DNA from: JBBRHF01 sp038223055
GTDB lineage: Bacteria; Actinomycetota; Actinomycetes; JACCUZ01
Direction: 5' to 3'
Assembly: GCA_038223055.1 (NCBI GenBank)
Contig: JBBRHF010000190.1
Location: 1-7,818, forward strand
Length of the DNA: 7,818 nucleotides
Numbering within the stretch: the stretch's first letter is position 1; the number at the start of each line of letters is the position of its first letter. Under the pieces are notes generated by a model. That model did not search any database. It was not told the DNA's origin and saw only the letters and a program-made list of their open reading frames with translations. Shown piece after piece: positions 1 through 6,209 of the stretch. Both the position numbers and the translations under genes were made by a program.

Positions 1-1615
1 GGCGCACAAGGCGGCCGAACAGTTCTACGTCGATCAGCTGACCACTTCCGAAGCAGCCCCCGGCCGCGATTTCCTGGCCGAACGCGGCTTCGACCAGGCC
101 GCCGCCGAGCGCTTCGGGGTGGGCTTCGCCCCGCGTGGCTGGGACGCGCTCGTCCTGCACCTGCGCGGCCTCGGCTTCAGCCCGGATGAGATGGTCACGG
201 CTGGCCTCGCGTCGCAGGGGCGGCGCGGGCCGATCGACCGGTTCAAGGGCCGGCTGCTGTGGCCGATCCGCGACATCTCGGGAGACACCATCGGCTTCGG
301 CGCGCGCCGGCTGTTCGACGACGACCACATCGACGCCAAATACGTCAACACCCCCGAGACGCCGATCTACCGCAAGTCCACCGTGCTCTACGGGCTGGAT
401 CTGGCCAAGAAGGAGGTCGCGCGACGCATGCAGGCGGTCGTGGTCGAGGGTTACACCGACGTGATGGCTTGCCACCTTGCCGGTGTCGAGACGGCGATCG
501 CCACCTGCGGCACCTCGTTCGGTGACGAGCACATCAAGATGCTGCGCCGCCTGCTGATGGACCAGAACGAGTTCCGCGGCGAGGTGATCTTCACGTTCGA
601 CGGCGACCTGCCCGGTCAGAAGGCTGCCCTCAAGGTCTTCGAGGACGACCAGAAGTTCGTGACCCAGACCTTCGTCGCGGTCGAGCCCGGCGGCCTGGAC
701 CCCTGCGAGCTGCGCCAGACCAAGGGCGACACCGCGGTGCGCGACCTGATCGCCCGGCGCATCCCGCTGTTCAAATTCAAGCTTCAGTCCATCCTGGAGC
801 GCCGCGACCTCGACCTGAACACACCCGAAGGCCGGGTCGCGGCGCTGCACGCGGCCGCTCCGGTCGTCGCCTCGATTCGGGACCGCTCCCTGCGCCCGGA
901 ATATGCCCGCACCCTGGCCGGCTGGCTGGGCATGGAGGTCGAGCCGGTGGTCCGGGCCGTCGCCGTGGCCGCGAGCCGCCCGGCCGGCGCAGGTCAGCGC
1001 GGCCCCGCCGACCAGCGGCACAGCCGGTCGGCGGGGGCCGAGCCCATCCGTCCCGACGCCGGCATCCGACCTGACGCCGGCGCCCGACCGGACCCCCGCG
1101 ACCCCGGCCTGCGGGTGGAACGCGGCGCGCTCAAGGTGGTGCTGCAGGCGCCGCACCTCGCCGAGCAGTCCTTCGACGACGTCGATCCTGCGGTGTTCAC
1201 CGCGCCGGGCTACGCCGCGGTGCACCGCGCCATCGTCGCCGCCGGTGGCGTGCGGGCGAGCGGCGGGCGGGCGAGTGGGGGGCGGGCGAGCGGCGGGCGG
1301 AACGGCTCGGCTGCTGCGGGGTGGGTGGCCCGGGTCGAGCGCCAGGCCGAGAACGACGACGTACGGCGTCTCGTGCGCGAGCTCGCGGTGGAGCCGATCC
1401 ACACCGACGAGCAGGCCGGGGCGCGCTACGCCATCGAGGTCCTCGCGCGACTCGAGGAGCTCGCCGCGACCCGCGGCGTCACCGAGGTGAAGTCCCGGTT
1501 GCAGCGCCTCAACCCCGTAGAGCAACCGAACGACTACAACCGGTTGTTCGGGGAGCTGCTGGCCTTGGAGCAGCGGCGCCGGAGCCTGCGCGAGCGAGCC
1601 ATCGGCGCGTTGTAG
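1..1615 (+). CDS. dnaG: DNA primase DnaG, 3' part (5' end outside the window)
   Basis: DnaG makes the RNA primers for replication and works with the DnaB helicase at the fork. The frame is open from base 2, giving 537 visible residues and a TAG stop. The catalytic core is recognisable: a primase N-terminal fold, then the TOPRIM domain with its acidic motif EGYTD (visible residues 149-153), the CGTSF segment, and the metal-binding FDGD motif (D at about 200 and 202). The N-terminal CHC2 zinc finger is missing only because the gene starts before the window. The C-terminal part (about 375-537) fits the helical DnaB-binding region. The linker between carries two in-frame tandem repeats: IRPDAG-type hexamers (349-366) and RASGG pentamers (418-432). 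The sigma factor gene follows 84 bp downstream. Identification as DnaG is secure; a start is not available here. Confidence 0.97.
   Translation, partial: AHKAAEQFYVDQLTTSEAAPGRDFLAERGFDQAAAERFGVGFAPRGWDALVLHLRGLGFSPDEMVTAGLASQGRRGPIDRFKGRLLWPIRDISGDTIGFGARRLFDDDHIDAKYVNTPETPIYRKSTVLYGLDLAKKEVARRMQAVVVEGYTDVMACHLAGVETAIATCGTSFGDEHIKMLRRLLMDQNEFRGEVIFTFDGDLPGQKAALKVFEDDQKFVTQTFVAVEPGGLDPCELRQTKGDTAVRDLIARRIPLFKFKLQSILERRDLDLNTPEGRVAALHAAAPVVASIRDRSLRPEYARTLAGWLGMEVEPVVRAVAVAASRPAGAGQRGPADQRHSRSAGAEPIRPDAGIRPDAGARPDPRDPGLRVERGALKVVLQAPHLAEQSFDDVDPAVFTAPGYAAVHRAIVAAGGVRASGGRASGGRASGGRNGSAAAGWVARVERQAENDDVRRLVRELAVEPIHTDEQAGARYAIEVLARLEELAATRGVTEVKSRLQRLNPVEQPNDYNRLFGELLALEQRRRSLRERAIGAL
1046..1099 (+). 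repeat. 18-bp in-frame tandem repeat in dnaG (3 copies)
   Basis: Three consecutive 18-bp units encode IRPDAG, IRPDAG and ARPDPR. The first two differ at a few third positions, and the third has diverged. It lies in the presumed flexible linker of DnaG between the catalytic core and the DnaB-binding C-terminal region. Its length keeps the frame. Confidence 0.8.
1253..1297 (+). repeat. 15-bp in-frame tandem repeat in dnaG (3 copies)
   Basis: Three near-perfect 15-bp units encode RASGG three times, with a partial fourth (RN). The repeat sits inside the C-terminal region of DnaG and gives a glycine-rich, probably disordered insert. Copy-number change would alter length but not frame. Confidence 0.85.
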
Positions 1616-1687
1616 CCGTTTCGGAGCCGGAGGAAAACCGTTCGGGCAGAACCTGGGAAAAGGGGCGACACCCACCCCGGCGCAGGG

Positions 1688-1699
1688 CACACTGGCGGC
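1688..1699 (+). promoter_or_regulatory. Possible -10 element of a leaderless sigma-factor transcript
   Basis: CACACT (1688-1693) lies 6 bp before the GTG start and resembles the actinobacterial -10 consensus TANNNT at its second and last positions. No Shine-Dalgarno sequence precedes the GTG, so transcription starting at or next to the start codon is plausible. No good -35 is visible. The match is weak; co-transcription with dnaG is the alternative. Confidence 0.3.
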
Positions 1700-2881
1700 G
1701 TGCGACAGGTACTCGCGGATCCAGGCCTGAAGCGTCGTGACGCGGCCGAGTCCAACCACCCGCCGACGCCCGCTCCGTCAGCGGCCGACGATCTGCCCGA
1801 GGTCGTCGTGATCGTCGAGGTTGGCGCGGTCGGCGCGGTCGGCGCGGTCGGCGCGGTCGGCGAGGTCGAGGGCGTGGACGCCGATGCGGCGTCCGGGCCC
1901 AGCGAGGCCGATCTGGTGCAGGAGGACCCGGACGAGGTCGAGCCGCCGTCGCTGGACGATTTCGGTGCAGCGGCCAACACCGATCTGATCCGCGTCTATC
2001 TGCGCGAGATCGGTCGCGTGCCCCTGCTCACCGCCGTGCAGGAGGTCGACCTGTCCCGCCGGGTCGAGGCGGGGGTGTTCGCCGCCGAGCGGCTCGAGAA
2101 CGACGCGGCCCTGACGCCGTCGCTGGCCCGTGACCTGCGCCTGGTGGCCCACGACGGCGAGCTCGCCAAGCGCAAGATCATCGAAGCCAACCTGCGGTTG
2201 GTCGTCTCCATCGCCAAACGATATTCCGGGCGCGGCCTGCCGCTGCTCGACCTGGTGCAAGAGGGCAACCTGGGTCTGATCCGCGCCGTCGAAAAGTTCG
2301 ACTACGCCAAGGGCTACAAGTTCTCGACGTACGCCAGCTGGTGGATCCGACAATCGGTCTCTCGGGCCGTGGCGGATCAGGGCCGGACCATCCGGATCCC
2401 GGTGCACATGGTCGAGACGGTCAACCGCATCCTGCGTACGCAACGGACGCTGATGCAGACCCTGGGCCGGGAACCCACCCATGCCGAGATCGCCGCTCAG
2501 GTGGACCTGCCCGAGGACCGCATTGCCGAAATCCGCCGGTTGGCCCTCGAGCCGGTGTCACTCCACGCTCCGGTGGGCGAGGAGGATGGCTCCGAACTCG
2601 GCGACCTGATTGAGGACGGGGAGTCGATTGCGCCGGTCGAGCTGGTCTCGGCCCAACTGCTGCAGCGGCACGTCGAGCGGGTGCTCGCCGACCTCGGGGA
2701 GCGGGAGCGTGCCGTCGTCCGGATGCGCTACGGCCTGATCGACGGCGAGCCGCGCACGCTCGAAGAGGTGGGCCGGGCCTTCGGGGTGACCCGCGAGCGG
2801 GTCCGCCAGATCGAGGCCAAGAGCCTGGCCAAGTTGCGTCACCCGCACCTGGCCGACCAGTTGCGCGACTACCTCGCCTAA
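1700..2881 (+). CDS. RpoD-family (sigma-70) RNA polymerase sigma factor, probably group 2 (HrdA/SigB-like)
   Basis: This 393-aa protein directs RNA polymerase to promoters. Residues 1-90 are acidic and low-complexity, with a GAV tandem repeat. Region 1.2 (about 94-125) starts DLIRVYLREIG. Region 2 (about 157-235) has the -10-melting and recognition helices with STYASWWIRQ and RTIRIPVH. Region 3 (about 236-315) includes LGREPT. Region 4 (about 325-393) has the helix-turn-helix GVTRERVRQIE that reads the -35 box, ending in LRDYLA. All regions are intact. The GTG at 1700 is the only start codon in frame after the dnaG stop; no Shine-Dalgarno is seen. The position after dnaG matches the macromolecular-synthesis cluster, where the primary sigma gene sits in many bacteria. 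The sequence in regions 3-4 looks to me less conserved than typical HrdB/SigA, so I favour a group 2 factor, but a primary role cannot be excluded. Confidence 0.93.
   Translation: MRQVLADPGLKRRDAAESNHPPTPAPSAADDLPEVVVIVEVGAVGAVGAVGAVGEVEGVDADAASGPSEADLVQEDPDEVEPPSLDDFGAAANTDLIRVYLREIGRVPLLTAVQEVDLSRRVEAGVFAAERLENDAALTPSLARDLRLVAHDGELAKRKIIEANLRLVVSIAKRYSGRGLPLLDLVQEGNLGLIRAVEKFDYAKGYKFSTYASWWIRQSVSRAVADQGRTIRIPVHMVETVNRILRTQRTLMQTLGREPTHAEIAAQVDLPEDRIAEIRRLALEPVSLHAPVGEEDGSELGDLIEDGESIAPVELVSAQLLQRHVERVLADLGERERAVVRMRYGLIDGEPRTLEEVGRAFGVTRERVRQIEAKSLAKLRHPHLADQLRDYLA
1823..1867 (+). repeat. 9-bp tandem repeat in the sigma-factor N-terminus
   Basis: Four perfect copies of GGCGCGGTC are followed by one copy with a single change (GGCGAGGTC). 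They encode GAV repeated four times and then GEV, at about residues 42-56, in the non-conserved segment ahead of region 1.2. Slippage here would change length by three residues per unit without breaking the frame. Confidence 0.9.
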
Positions 2882-2887
2882 ACGACG

Positions 2888-2900
2888 TACGCTCCGGTCC
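2888..2900 (+). promoter_or_regulatory. Candidate -10 element of a leaderless transcript for the 174-aa gene
   Basis: TACGCT (2888-2893) matches TANNNT and is 7 bp from the GTG start at 2901, the spacing expected if transcription begins at the start codon itself. No Shine-Dalgarno is seen in the 19-bp gap after the sigma gene. No convincing -35 hexamer lies at 16-18 bp, so the site is tentative and readthrough from the sigma gene is also possible. Confidence 0.4.
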
Positions 2901-3425
2901 GTGCGTTGGCTCCGTCGGTCGCGGCTGCCGGCAGCCGTGCGGGCCGATCTGGCGCTCACCATCGGCGAGCGGGTCCTGTCGGTGGCCCGAGGAGTCGGCG
3001 GGTCCTGGGTCGTGGCCACCGACCGGGCCGTGATCTGCGCCGGTCGCCGCGTGGACTGGACGGAGGTGGCCCACGCCGAGTGGGACGACGAGACCGCCAC
3101 GCTCACGATCGAGCCGATGCCGATGCCGATGCCCGTGGCACAGGCGGCCGAGGGATTGCGCGACGCGCCGTGGCGGCTGATGCTGGAGAGTCCTGGGCTG
3201 GTGCCCGAGACGGTGCGCGAGCGGGTCACCTCCAGCGTGGTCGCCAGCCGGCACGTGCCCGTCCGCGGCCGGGCGGGCGTCCGGGTCATCGCGCGGCGGG
3301 TGCCAGGGTCGCCTGAACTGCTGTGGCAGGTTGCGCCCGACGTCGGCATCAACCCCGCCGACGCCGACGTCGCGCTCGCCACCCGCGCGGCGTTGGCCGA
3401 TCTGCGGGTGGAGCTCGGGCATTGA
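2901..3425 (+). CDS. Conserved-looking actinobacterial protein of unknown function (174 aa)
   Basis: The protein is soluble-looking, with no signal peptide or membrane segment. The N-terminal half (about 20-70) reads like a small beta-rich domain, with segments GERVLSVARG, WVVATDRAVI and VDWTEVAHAEWD, in the style of PH-like folds. The C-terminal half has an arginine/valine-rich stretch (RHVPVRGRAGVRVIARR, about 120-136) and ends in an acidic helix. From memory this architecture recurs in hypothetical proteins of actinobacteria; I cannot assign a function. A PMPMPMP run (about 72-78) comes from three copies of CCGATG. The gene begins 19 bp after the sigma-factor stop on the same strand, so it may be part of the same operon, though a TANNNT box 7 bp before its GTG suggests its own leaderless promoter. 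It converges with the YtxH-like gene downstream. Confidence 0.8.
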   Translation: MRWLRRSRLPAAVRADLALTIGERVLSVARGVGGSWVVATDRAVICAGRRVDWTEVAHAEWDDETATLTIEPMPMPMPVAQAAEGLRDAPWRLMLESPGLVPETVRERVTSSVVASRHVPVRGRAGVRVIARRVPGSPELLWQVAPDVGINPADADVALATRAALADLRVELGH

Positions 3426-3432
3426 GGCCTCG

Positions 3433-3449
3433 ACGGCTGGCGCAGCCGT
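3433..3449 (+). terminator. Possible hairpin terminator after the 174-aa gene
   Basis: ACGGCT, a 5-base loop and AGCCGT form a perfect 6-bp stem 7 bp after the stop codon. There is no T tract, as is common in high-GC genomes. The stem is short, so this is a weak call. The rest of the 118-bp convergent gap (3426-3543) shows nothing else I can name. Confidence 0.3.
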
Positions 3450-3543
3450 GGCGCGACGGGTTGGGGTCCTCTCTGCGACGGTCAGGGGATGTTGTGGCCA
3501 GGAGATGGTCGGCGTCGGGGGGCGATGAGCAGGCTGGGATCGG

Positions 3544-3870
3544 TCATCCGCCGACGTGGCCGTTGCTGCCGGCGACGGGAGTGTCGTGGCCCGCGCGGCT
3601 GCCTGCGCTCGACGAGCGAGGCGCGGAGCCGAGCCAGGCCGGCCGCTTCTCTGCCACCTTGTCGCTGATGGACGACGTGGCCTTGTCCCTGGCCGTGGAG
3701 AGCGCGCCGGTGGCCTGGTGCTGCAAGGACGACGTGGCATTCTGAACCGTCGGGTTGGTGCGGAAGGACCGGGCCACCCGGACGATCTGGTCGTATCTCG
3801 CCCGTCCAGCGCGGCTGCCGAGAACGTATCCGGCGATGAATCCGGCGAGGAATGTTGCTTTGGTGCGCAT
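3544..3870 (-). CDS. Small YtxH-like membrane-anchored protein (108 aa)
   Basis: Starting at the ATG at 3870, the protein opens with MRTKATFLAGFIAGYVLGSR, a short glycine-zipper hydrophobic helix of the YtxH type. It continues with RAGRARYDQI and NPTVQ, then a polar Ala/Ser/Lys-rich amphipathic segment and a disordered tail. Such proteins are usually single-pass membrane proteins of unknown or stress-related role. The ATG is preferred over an upstream in-frame GTG at 3933 because a GGGAG Shine-Dalgarno lies about 8 bases before it and the family begins with this helix. The gene is divergent from tRNA-Asn and convergent with the 174-aa gene. Family assignment rests on the N-terminal signature only. 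Confidence 0.75.
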   Translation of the reverse strand: MRTKATFLAGFIAGYVLGSRAGRARYDQIVRVARSFRTNPTVQNATSSLQHQATGALSTARDKATSSISDKVAEKRPAWLGSAPRSSSAGSRAGHDTPVAGSNGHVGG

Positions 3871-3897
3871 GAGGGCCGCTCCCTGCGTCGAGGACAG

Positions 3898-3927
3898 ATG
3901 CTGGGACGATACCCGGGCGCGGGTCAA
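3898..3927 (-). promoter_or_regulatory. Candidate promoter of the YtxH-like gene
   Basis: Read on the minus strand, TTGACC (3927-3922) is followed after 18 bp by CAGCAT (3903-3898), giving a short 5' leader that contains the Shine-Dalgarno. The -35 is a good match; the -10 departs from TANNNT at its first base. Confidence 0.35.
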
Positions 3928-3940
3928 CGACACCTTGCGC

Positions 3941-3946
3941 TAGCCT
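3941..3946 (+). promoter_or_regulatory. Candidate -10 box for tRNA-Asn
   Basis: TAGCCT fits the actinobacterial TANNNT consensus and lies 29 bp before the tRNA, leaving room for a short 5' leader removed by RNase P. No clear -35 is seen. It would be divergent from the YtxH-like gene promoter. Confidence 0.4.
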
Positions 3947-3975
3947 GAGACATCCCGGTCGGCCCCGTCGACCGA

Positions 3976-4048
<73 letters not shown>

Positions 4049-4145
4049 CAGCGGATCTCGATGGGTCGGCGGGCACGTCGGGGGACGACTTTCGACAGTT
4101 CCGCTGTCCGCCGAGCCGGTAAACGGCACGAGCGCAGAGGCCTTG

Positions 4146-4268
4146 GTGCAGTCCGACGAAGCGCGTTCCCTCTACGAGCACCTCATCCCCGAGTTCGAGA
4201 CCAGCCCTACGGACACGCTCCACTTGGTGCTCGTGGCCAAGGACATCTCCCGCTCCATCCGGGAATGA
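4146..4268 (+). CDS. Possible small protein (40 aa) between the two tRNA genes
   Basis: A GTG-started frame encodes 40 residues (MQSDEARSLYEHLIPEFETS and onward, ending AKDISRSIRE) and stops at TGA 4266-4268. By my count 36 of 40 third codon positions are G or C, the pattern of genuine genes in this genome, and AGAGG lies 5 bases before the GTG. The frame stays open upstream of the GTG, so it could be the tail of a longer, partly lost gene. I do not recognise the family. It has an amphipathic helix-like N-terminus and one hydrophobic stretch (LHLVLVA), with no cysteines. The 310-bp gap between the tRNAs otherwise shows only a weak 5-bp hairpin (4094-4108). Confidence 0.45.
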   Translation: MQSDEARSLYEHLIPEFETSPTDTLHLVLVAKDISRSIRE

Positions 4269-4359
4269 AGGCACACCCGCAGCATGCAGTCAGCTTGGTC
4301 ACTCGGGAGCTGCCGGCGGGGCGAGGGCACCTCCTCTGAACTGCGATGATGCACCCAAA

Positions 4360-4436
4360 GGGGCGGTAGCTCAGCTGGTTAGAGCAGAGGACTCATAATC
4401 CTTGGGTCGTGGGTTCGAGTCCCACCCGCCCCACCA
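4360..4436 (+). tRNA. tRNA with CAT anticodon (elongator Met, possibly Ile2)
   Basis: A 77-nt cloverleaf including encoded CCA (4434-4436). The acceptor stem GGGGCGG pairs with CCGCCCC, with discriminator A. The D arm contains TAGCTCAGCTGGTTAGAGC. The anticodon stem closes on loop CTCATAA with anticodon CAT at 4394-4396. The T stem GTGGG/CCCAC encloses TTCGAGT. A CAT anticodon serves elongator Met, or Ile (AUA) if TilS converts C34 to lysidine; I cannot separate the two by eye. The 1:72 pair is G:C, so it is not a typical initiator. Its 3' end borders the integrase remnant. Confidence 0.95.
4409..4436. other. Likely integration (att) site at the tRNA 3' end
   Basis: The T arm, acceptor 3' strand and CCA of the CAT tRNA are the usual core for tyrosine-integrase elements, and an integrase remnant points its 3' end here, ending 12 bp away. 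No second copy of this segment is found in the window, so the other att site is either outside, lost, or mutated. Placement is by analogy with tRNA-integrating elements. Confidence 0.4.
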
Positions 4437-4448
4437 CGTTTCCGCAGG

Positions 4449-5352
4449 TCAGCGCGCTGTGCTGCGTATTGCGAAGATCATCGCAGACCGCCAGTCCGCA
4501 AATAGTCCGAATCTTCGAGAGCGCTCCGGCGATTCTGGACGCTTCTCGTCGCTCCGCGACCTGGTGTCCTGGGCGCGACGACCGAACGTGAGGGGTGGGT
4601 GGGTTCGCTCGATGGCGAGCGTCGAGGCTCCCGTCCGGCGACCGGCCTTCGCAGCGGAGTGCAGCCGGGCGTAGATGTCGAGCGTCATGGCCGCCGATGC
4701 GTGGCCGAGCATCCGCTGCACCGACTTCACGTTCGCGCCAGATGCGACGTCCAGGCTCGCGGCCGTGTCGCGCAGGTTGTGAGGAAGTCAACGGGGCGAG
4801 CCCGGCGCGTTTGACAGCGGGGTCGAACACGGAGTGGCGGAAGTTCGAGTTTCGCAGCGGTCCACCCTTGGTCGAGGTGAAGAGCGGCTGGTTTCGGTCG
4901 CGCCCCGCGATGTACGACGTGAGCGGAGCACGCAGGAACACCGGGATGGGCACTGTGCGCCGCCGGTGGGACTCGCGCAGACCCGCGAGCTCGCCGAATC
5001 GGAGACCTGTGAAGGCGAGAAGGATGATCAGCAGTCGTACGGCGGGCGGCATTCACCGGTGAGCCACGCGACCTCTTTGTGGTTGAGGAACCTCTGCTCC
5101 GGTCCAGGGACCCGAGGTTTGCTGACACCATCGGCCACGTTGCGCGCCAGCCGGCCGTCTCGGACACCCAGTTTGAGCCAGCACCCAGACTCTCAGGACG
5201 CTCTCGCAGGACAGCCGGGTCTTGGGCTTGAGATGGCTCTTCGTCGCCGTCCACACCAGCGACCATTCGGCCACGGTGACCCGTGACTCCGCCGGGTCGA
5301 TCCAGTCGCCGCGCGCGATGGCGGTCTGTGCGGTGGCCAGCCACCGAGCAGA
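4449..5352 (-). pseudogene. Tyrosine-recombinase integrase, degraded
   Basis: The product would be a phage/AICE-type site-specific integrase. Read 5' to 3' on the minus strand: an AP2-like/SAM-like N-terminal part (ARWLATAQ, IARGDWIDP, LKPKTR), a core-binding remnant (RDGRLARNVADGVSKP), then the catalytic domain with AFTGLRFGE (Arg codon 5001-4999), HNLRDT (His codon 4781-4779), LGHASAAMT (His 4703-4701) and DIY (catalytic Tyr codon 4673-4671). It is broken several times: truncated 5' end fused to a Prim-Pol fragment (about 5345-5352), a deletion in the core-binding domain (about 5175-5185), a frameshift near 5045-5075, an in-frame loss between GLR and HRRRTVPIP (about 4965-4978) that removes the beta hairpin carrying the catalytic Lys, and one extra base at 4785/4786 just before HNLR. 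The last frame runs to a stop at 4449. The protein cannot be functional. Confidence 0.9.
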
Positions 5353-5661
5353 CCCGCGCGGGTCGCCCTGTTGAACGCGCCCCACCCCGATCCGTTGGGG
5401 CGCACATCTACGTCCAGGACGTCGAAGCCCGGGGCGCCGGTCGGGGTGGCGACGTTCGCGCTGGGGTGCCGCGCCCACCATTCGGCGATCACGCCCGGGT
5501 CGGTGGCCGGCGTCGTGGAAACCGTTGCGGGTTAAAGGGGTCTTCCCGCCGGGGACGCATGGGAAGACCCGCAGCCTGTGCGCGCCGTAGCTCAGCGCGC
5601 GGTCCAGCAGCGACGCTCTGTCCAAGGCCGCTGTGTCCAGGGCTCCCCGGTTCGATTTCAC
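5345..5661 (-). pseudogene. Prim-Pol (bifunctional primase/polymerase) replication protein, N-terminal fragment with frameshift
   Basis: From a GTG at 5661, with GGAGG 8 bases upstream, the frame reads LLDRALSYGAHRLRVFPCVP and GGKTPLTRNGFHDA, the start of the archaeo-eukaryotic primase-like Prim-Pol domain. One extra base at about 5503-5512 shifts the frame. The domain then resumes as VIAEWWARHPSANVATPTGA and FDVLDVDVRPNGSGWGAFNR, which contains the DVD metal-binding motif. The domain stops after RAGLL, where it joins integrase sequence; the remaining catalytic motifs and any C-terminal helicase or DNA-binding part are gone. Prim-Pol proteins are one of the known replication-protein types of actinobacterial integrative elements, usually encoded upstream of xis/int, which fits this order. 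Confidence 0.87.
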
Positions 5662-5762
5662 GCAGCGGACCTCCGCGCTCGACGACGTGTGTGCACTGAG
5701 GTGAGCCAGCGGGGCGCGCACGCGAGCGGCGCGGCTCAACAGGTTCCGCGGGCAACTTCCGG

Positions 5763-6200
5763 TCAGCCGAAGAGGGCACCGTCGGCACCGGTCTCCGCGG
5801 CCCAGCGGGCCCGCTCGTCGGCGGCGGTGAAGGCCGCCAGGTCCCGGTTGTAGCCGGGGTCACGGTTCGTCGCCCAGTCGGCGGGGGTGTCGTCGCGGTG
5901 TTGGCCGGGTTTGCAGCCGGTCCGGGCGCCCCAGTCGCGCATCCGGGCGTGGGTGAAGCCGAAGGTTGTGTGCCAGTCGGCCGGTCCGCTCGCCGGTTGG
6001 GACGGGCCAAATGCCGCCCCGTGGGCGCCGCGCAGCGCGGACAGCTCCTCGATCAGGGGTCCGTGGCGGTACCAGCACGGCGGCACGTCGCGGTGGTCCA
6101 GGGCGTAGCGGGTGACCAGCCAGCACACCCACCGGTCCAACGCGGCCCACTGCGCGGGTGCTTCGGCCGCGCTGACCCGGTCCCACCCGACTGGGCGCTC
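5763..6200 (-). pseudogene. Tryptophan-rich actinobacterial mobile-element protein (DUF4913-like), 5' end lost
   Basis: The frame encodes about 140 residues with strong G/C third positions. Readable segments are LDRWVCWLVTRYALD, VPPCWYRHGPLIEELSALRG, ADWHTTF, ARTGCKPGQHRDD and a tail ending ADGALFG before TGA at 5765-5763. The W/C/H spacing followed by a leucine-rich helix recalls DUF4913-type proteins of actinobacterial plasmids and AICEs; this is a tentative resemblance from memory. The frame stays open into the 3' part of the ArdC-like gene in a different register, and I see no start codon with a Shine-Dalgarno for it. I infer that a deletion joined the two genes and removed its beginning. 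The 5' boundary given is approximate. It precedes the Prim-Pol fragment by about 100 bp on the same strand. Confidence 0.55.
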
Positions 6201-6209
6201 CCGGCCGCC

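Noticed and set aside
2421..3740. Very long minus-strand frame (439 codons) opposite the sigma and 174-aa genes
   Set aside because: Composition is Arg/Pro/Ser-rich without domains, and both genes beneath it are secure.
3868..3933. Upstream GTG (3933) as the start of the YtxH-like protein
   Set aside because: The 21 extra residues do not resemble the family, and the ATG at 3870 has a good Shine-Dalgarno.
4094..4108. GACAG/CTGTC hairpin as a tRNA-Asn terminator
   Set aside because: Only five base pairs and no T tract; cannot be separated from chance.
4393..4440. Minus-strand frame ending GRVGLEPTTQGL across the CAT tRNA
   Set aside because: This is the well-known spurious peptide produced by reading the antisense of a tRNA T arm. 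It is not evidence for a gene or for the true integrase C-terminus.
6180..6189. 10-base match (GTCCCACCCG) to the tRNA 3' end, considered as a second att site
   Set aside because: It lies inside a coding-biased segment and extends no further in either direction; too short in a GC-rich sequence.
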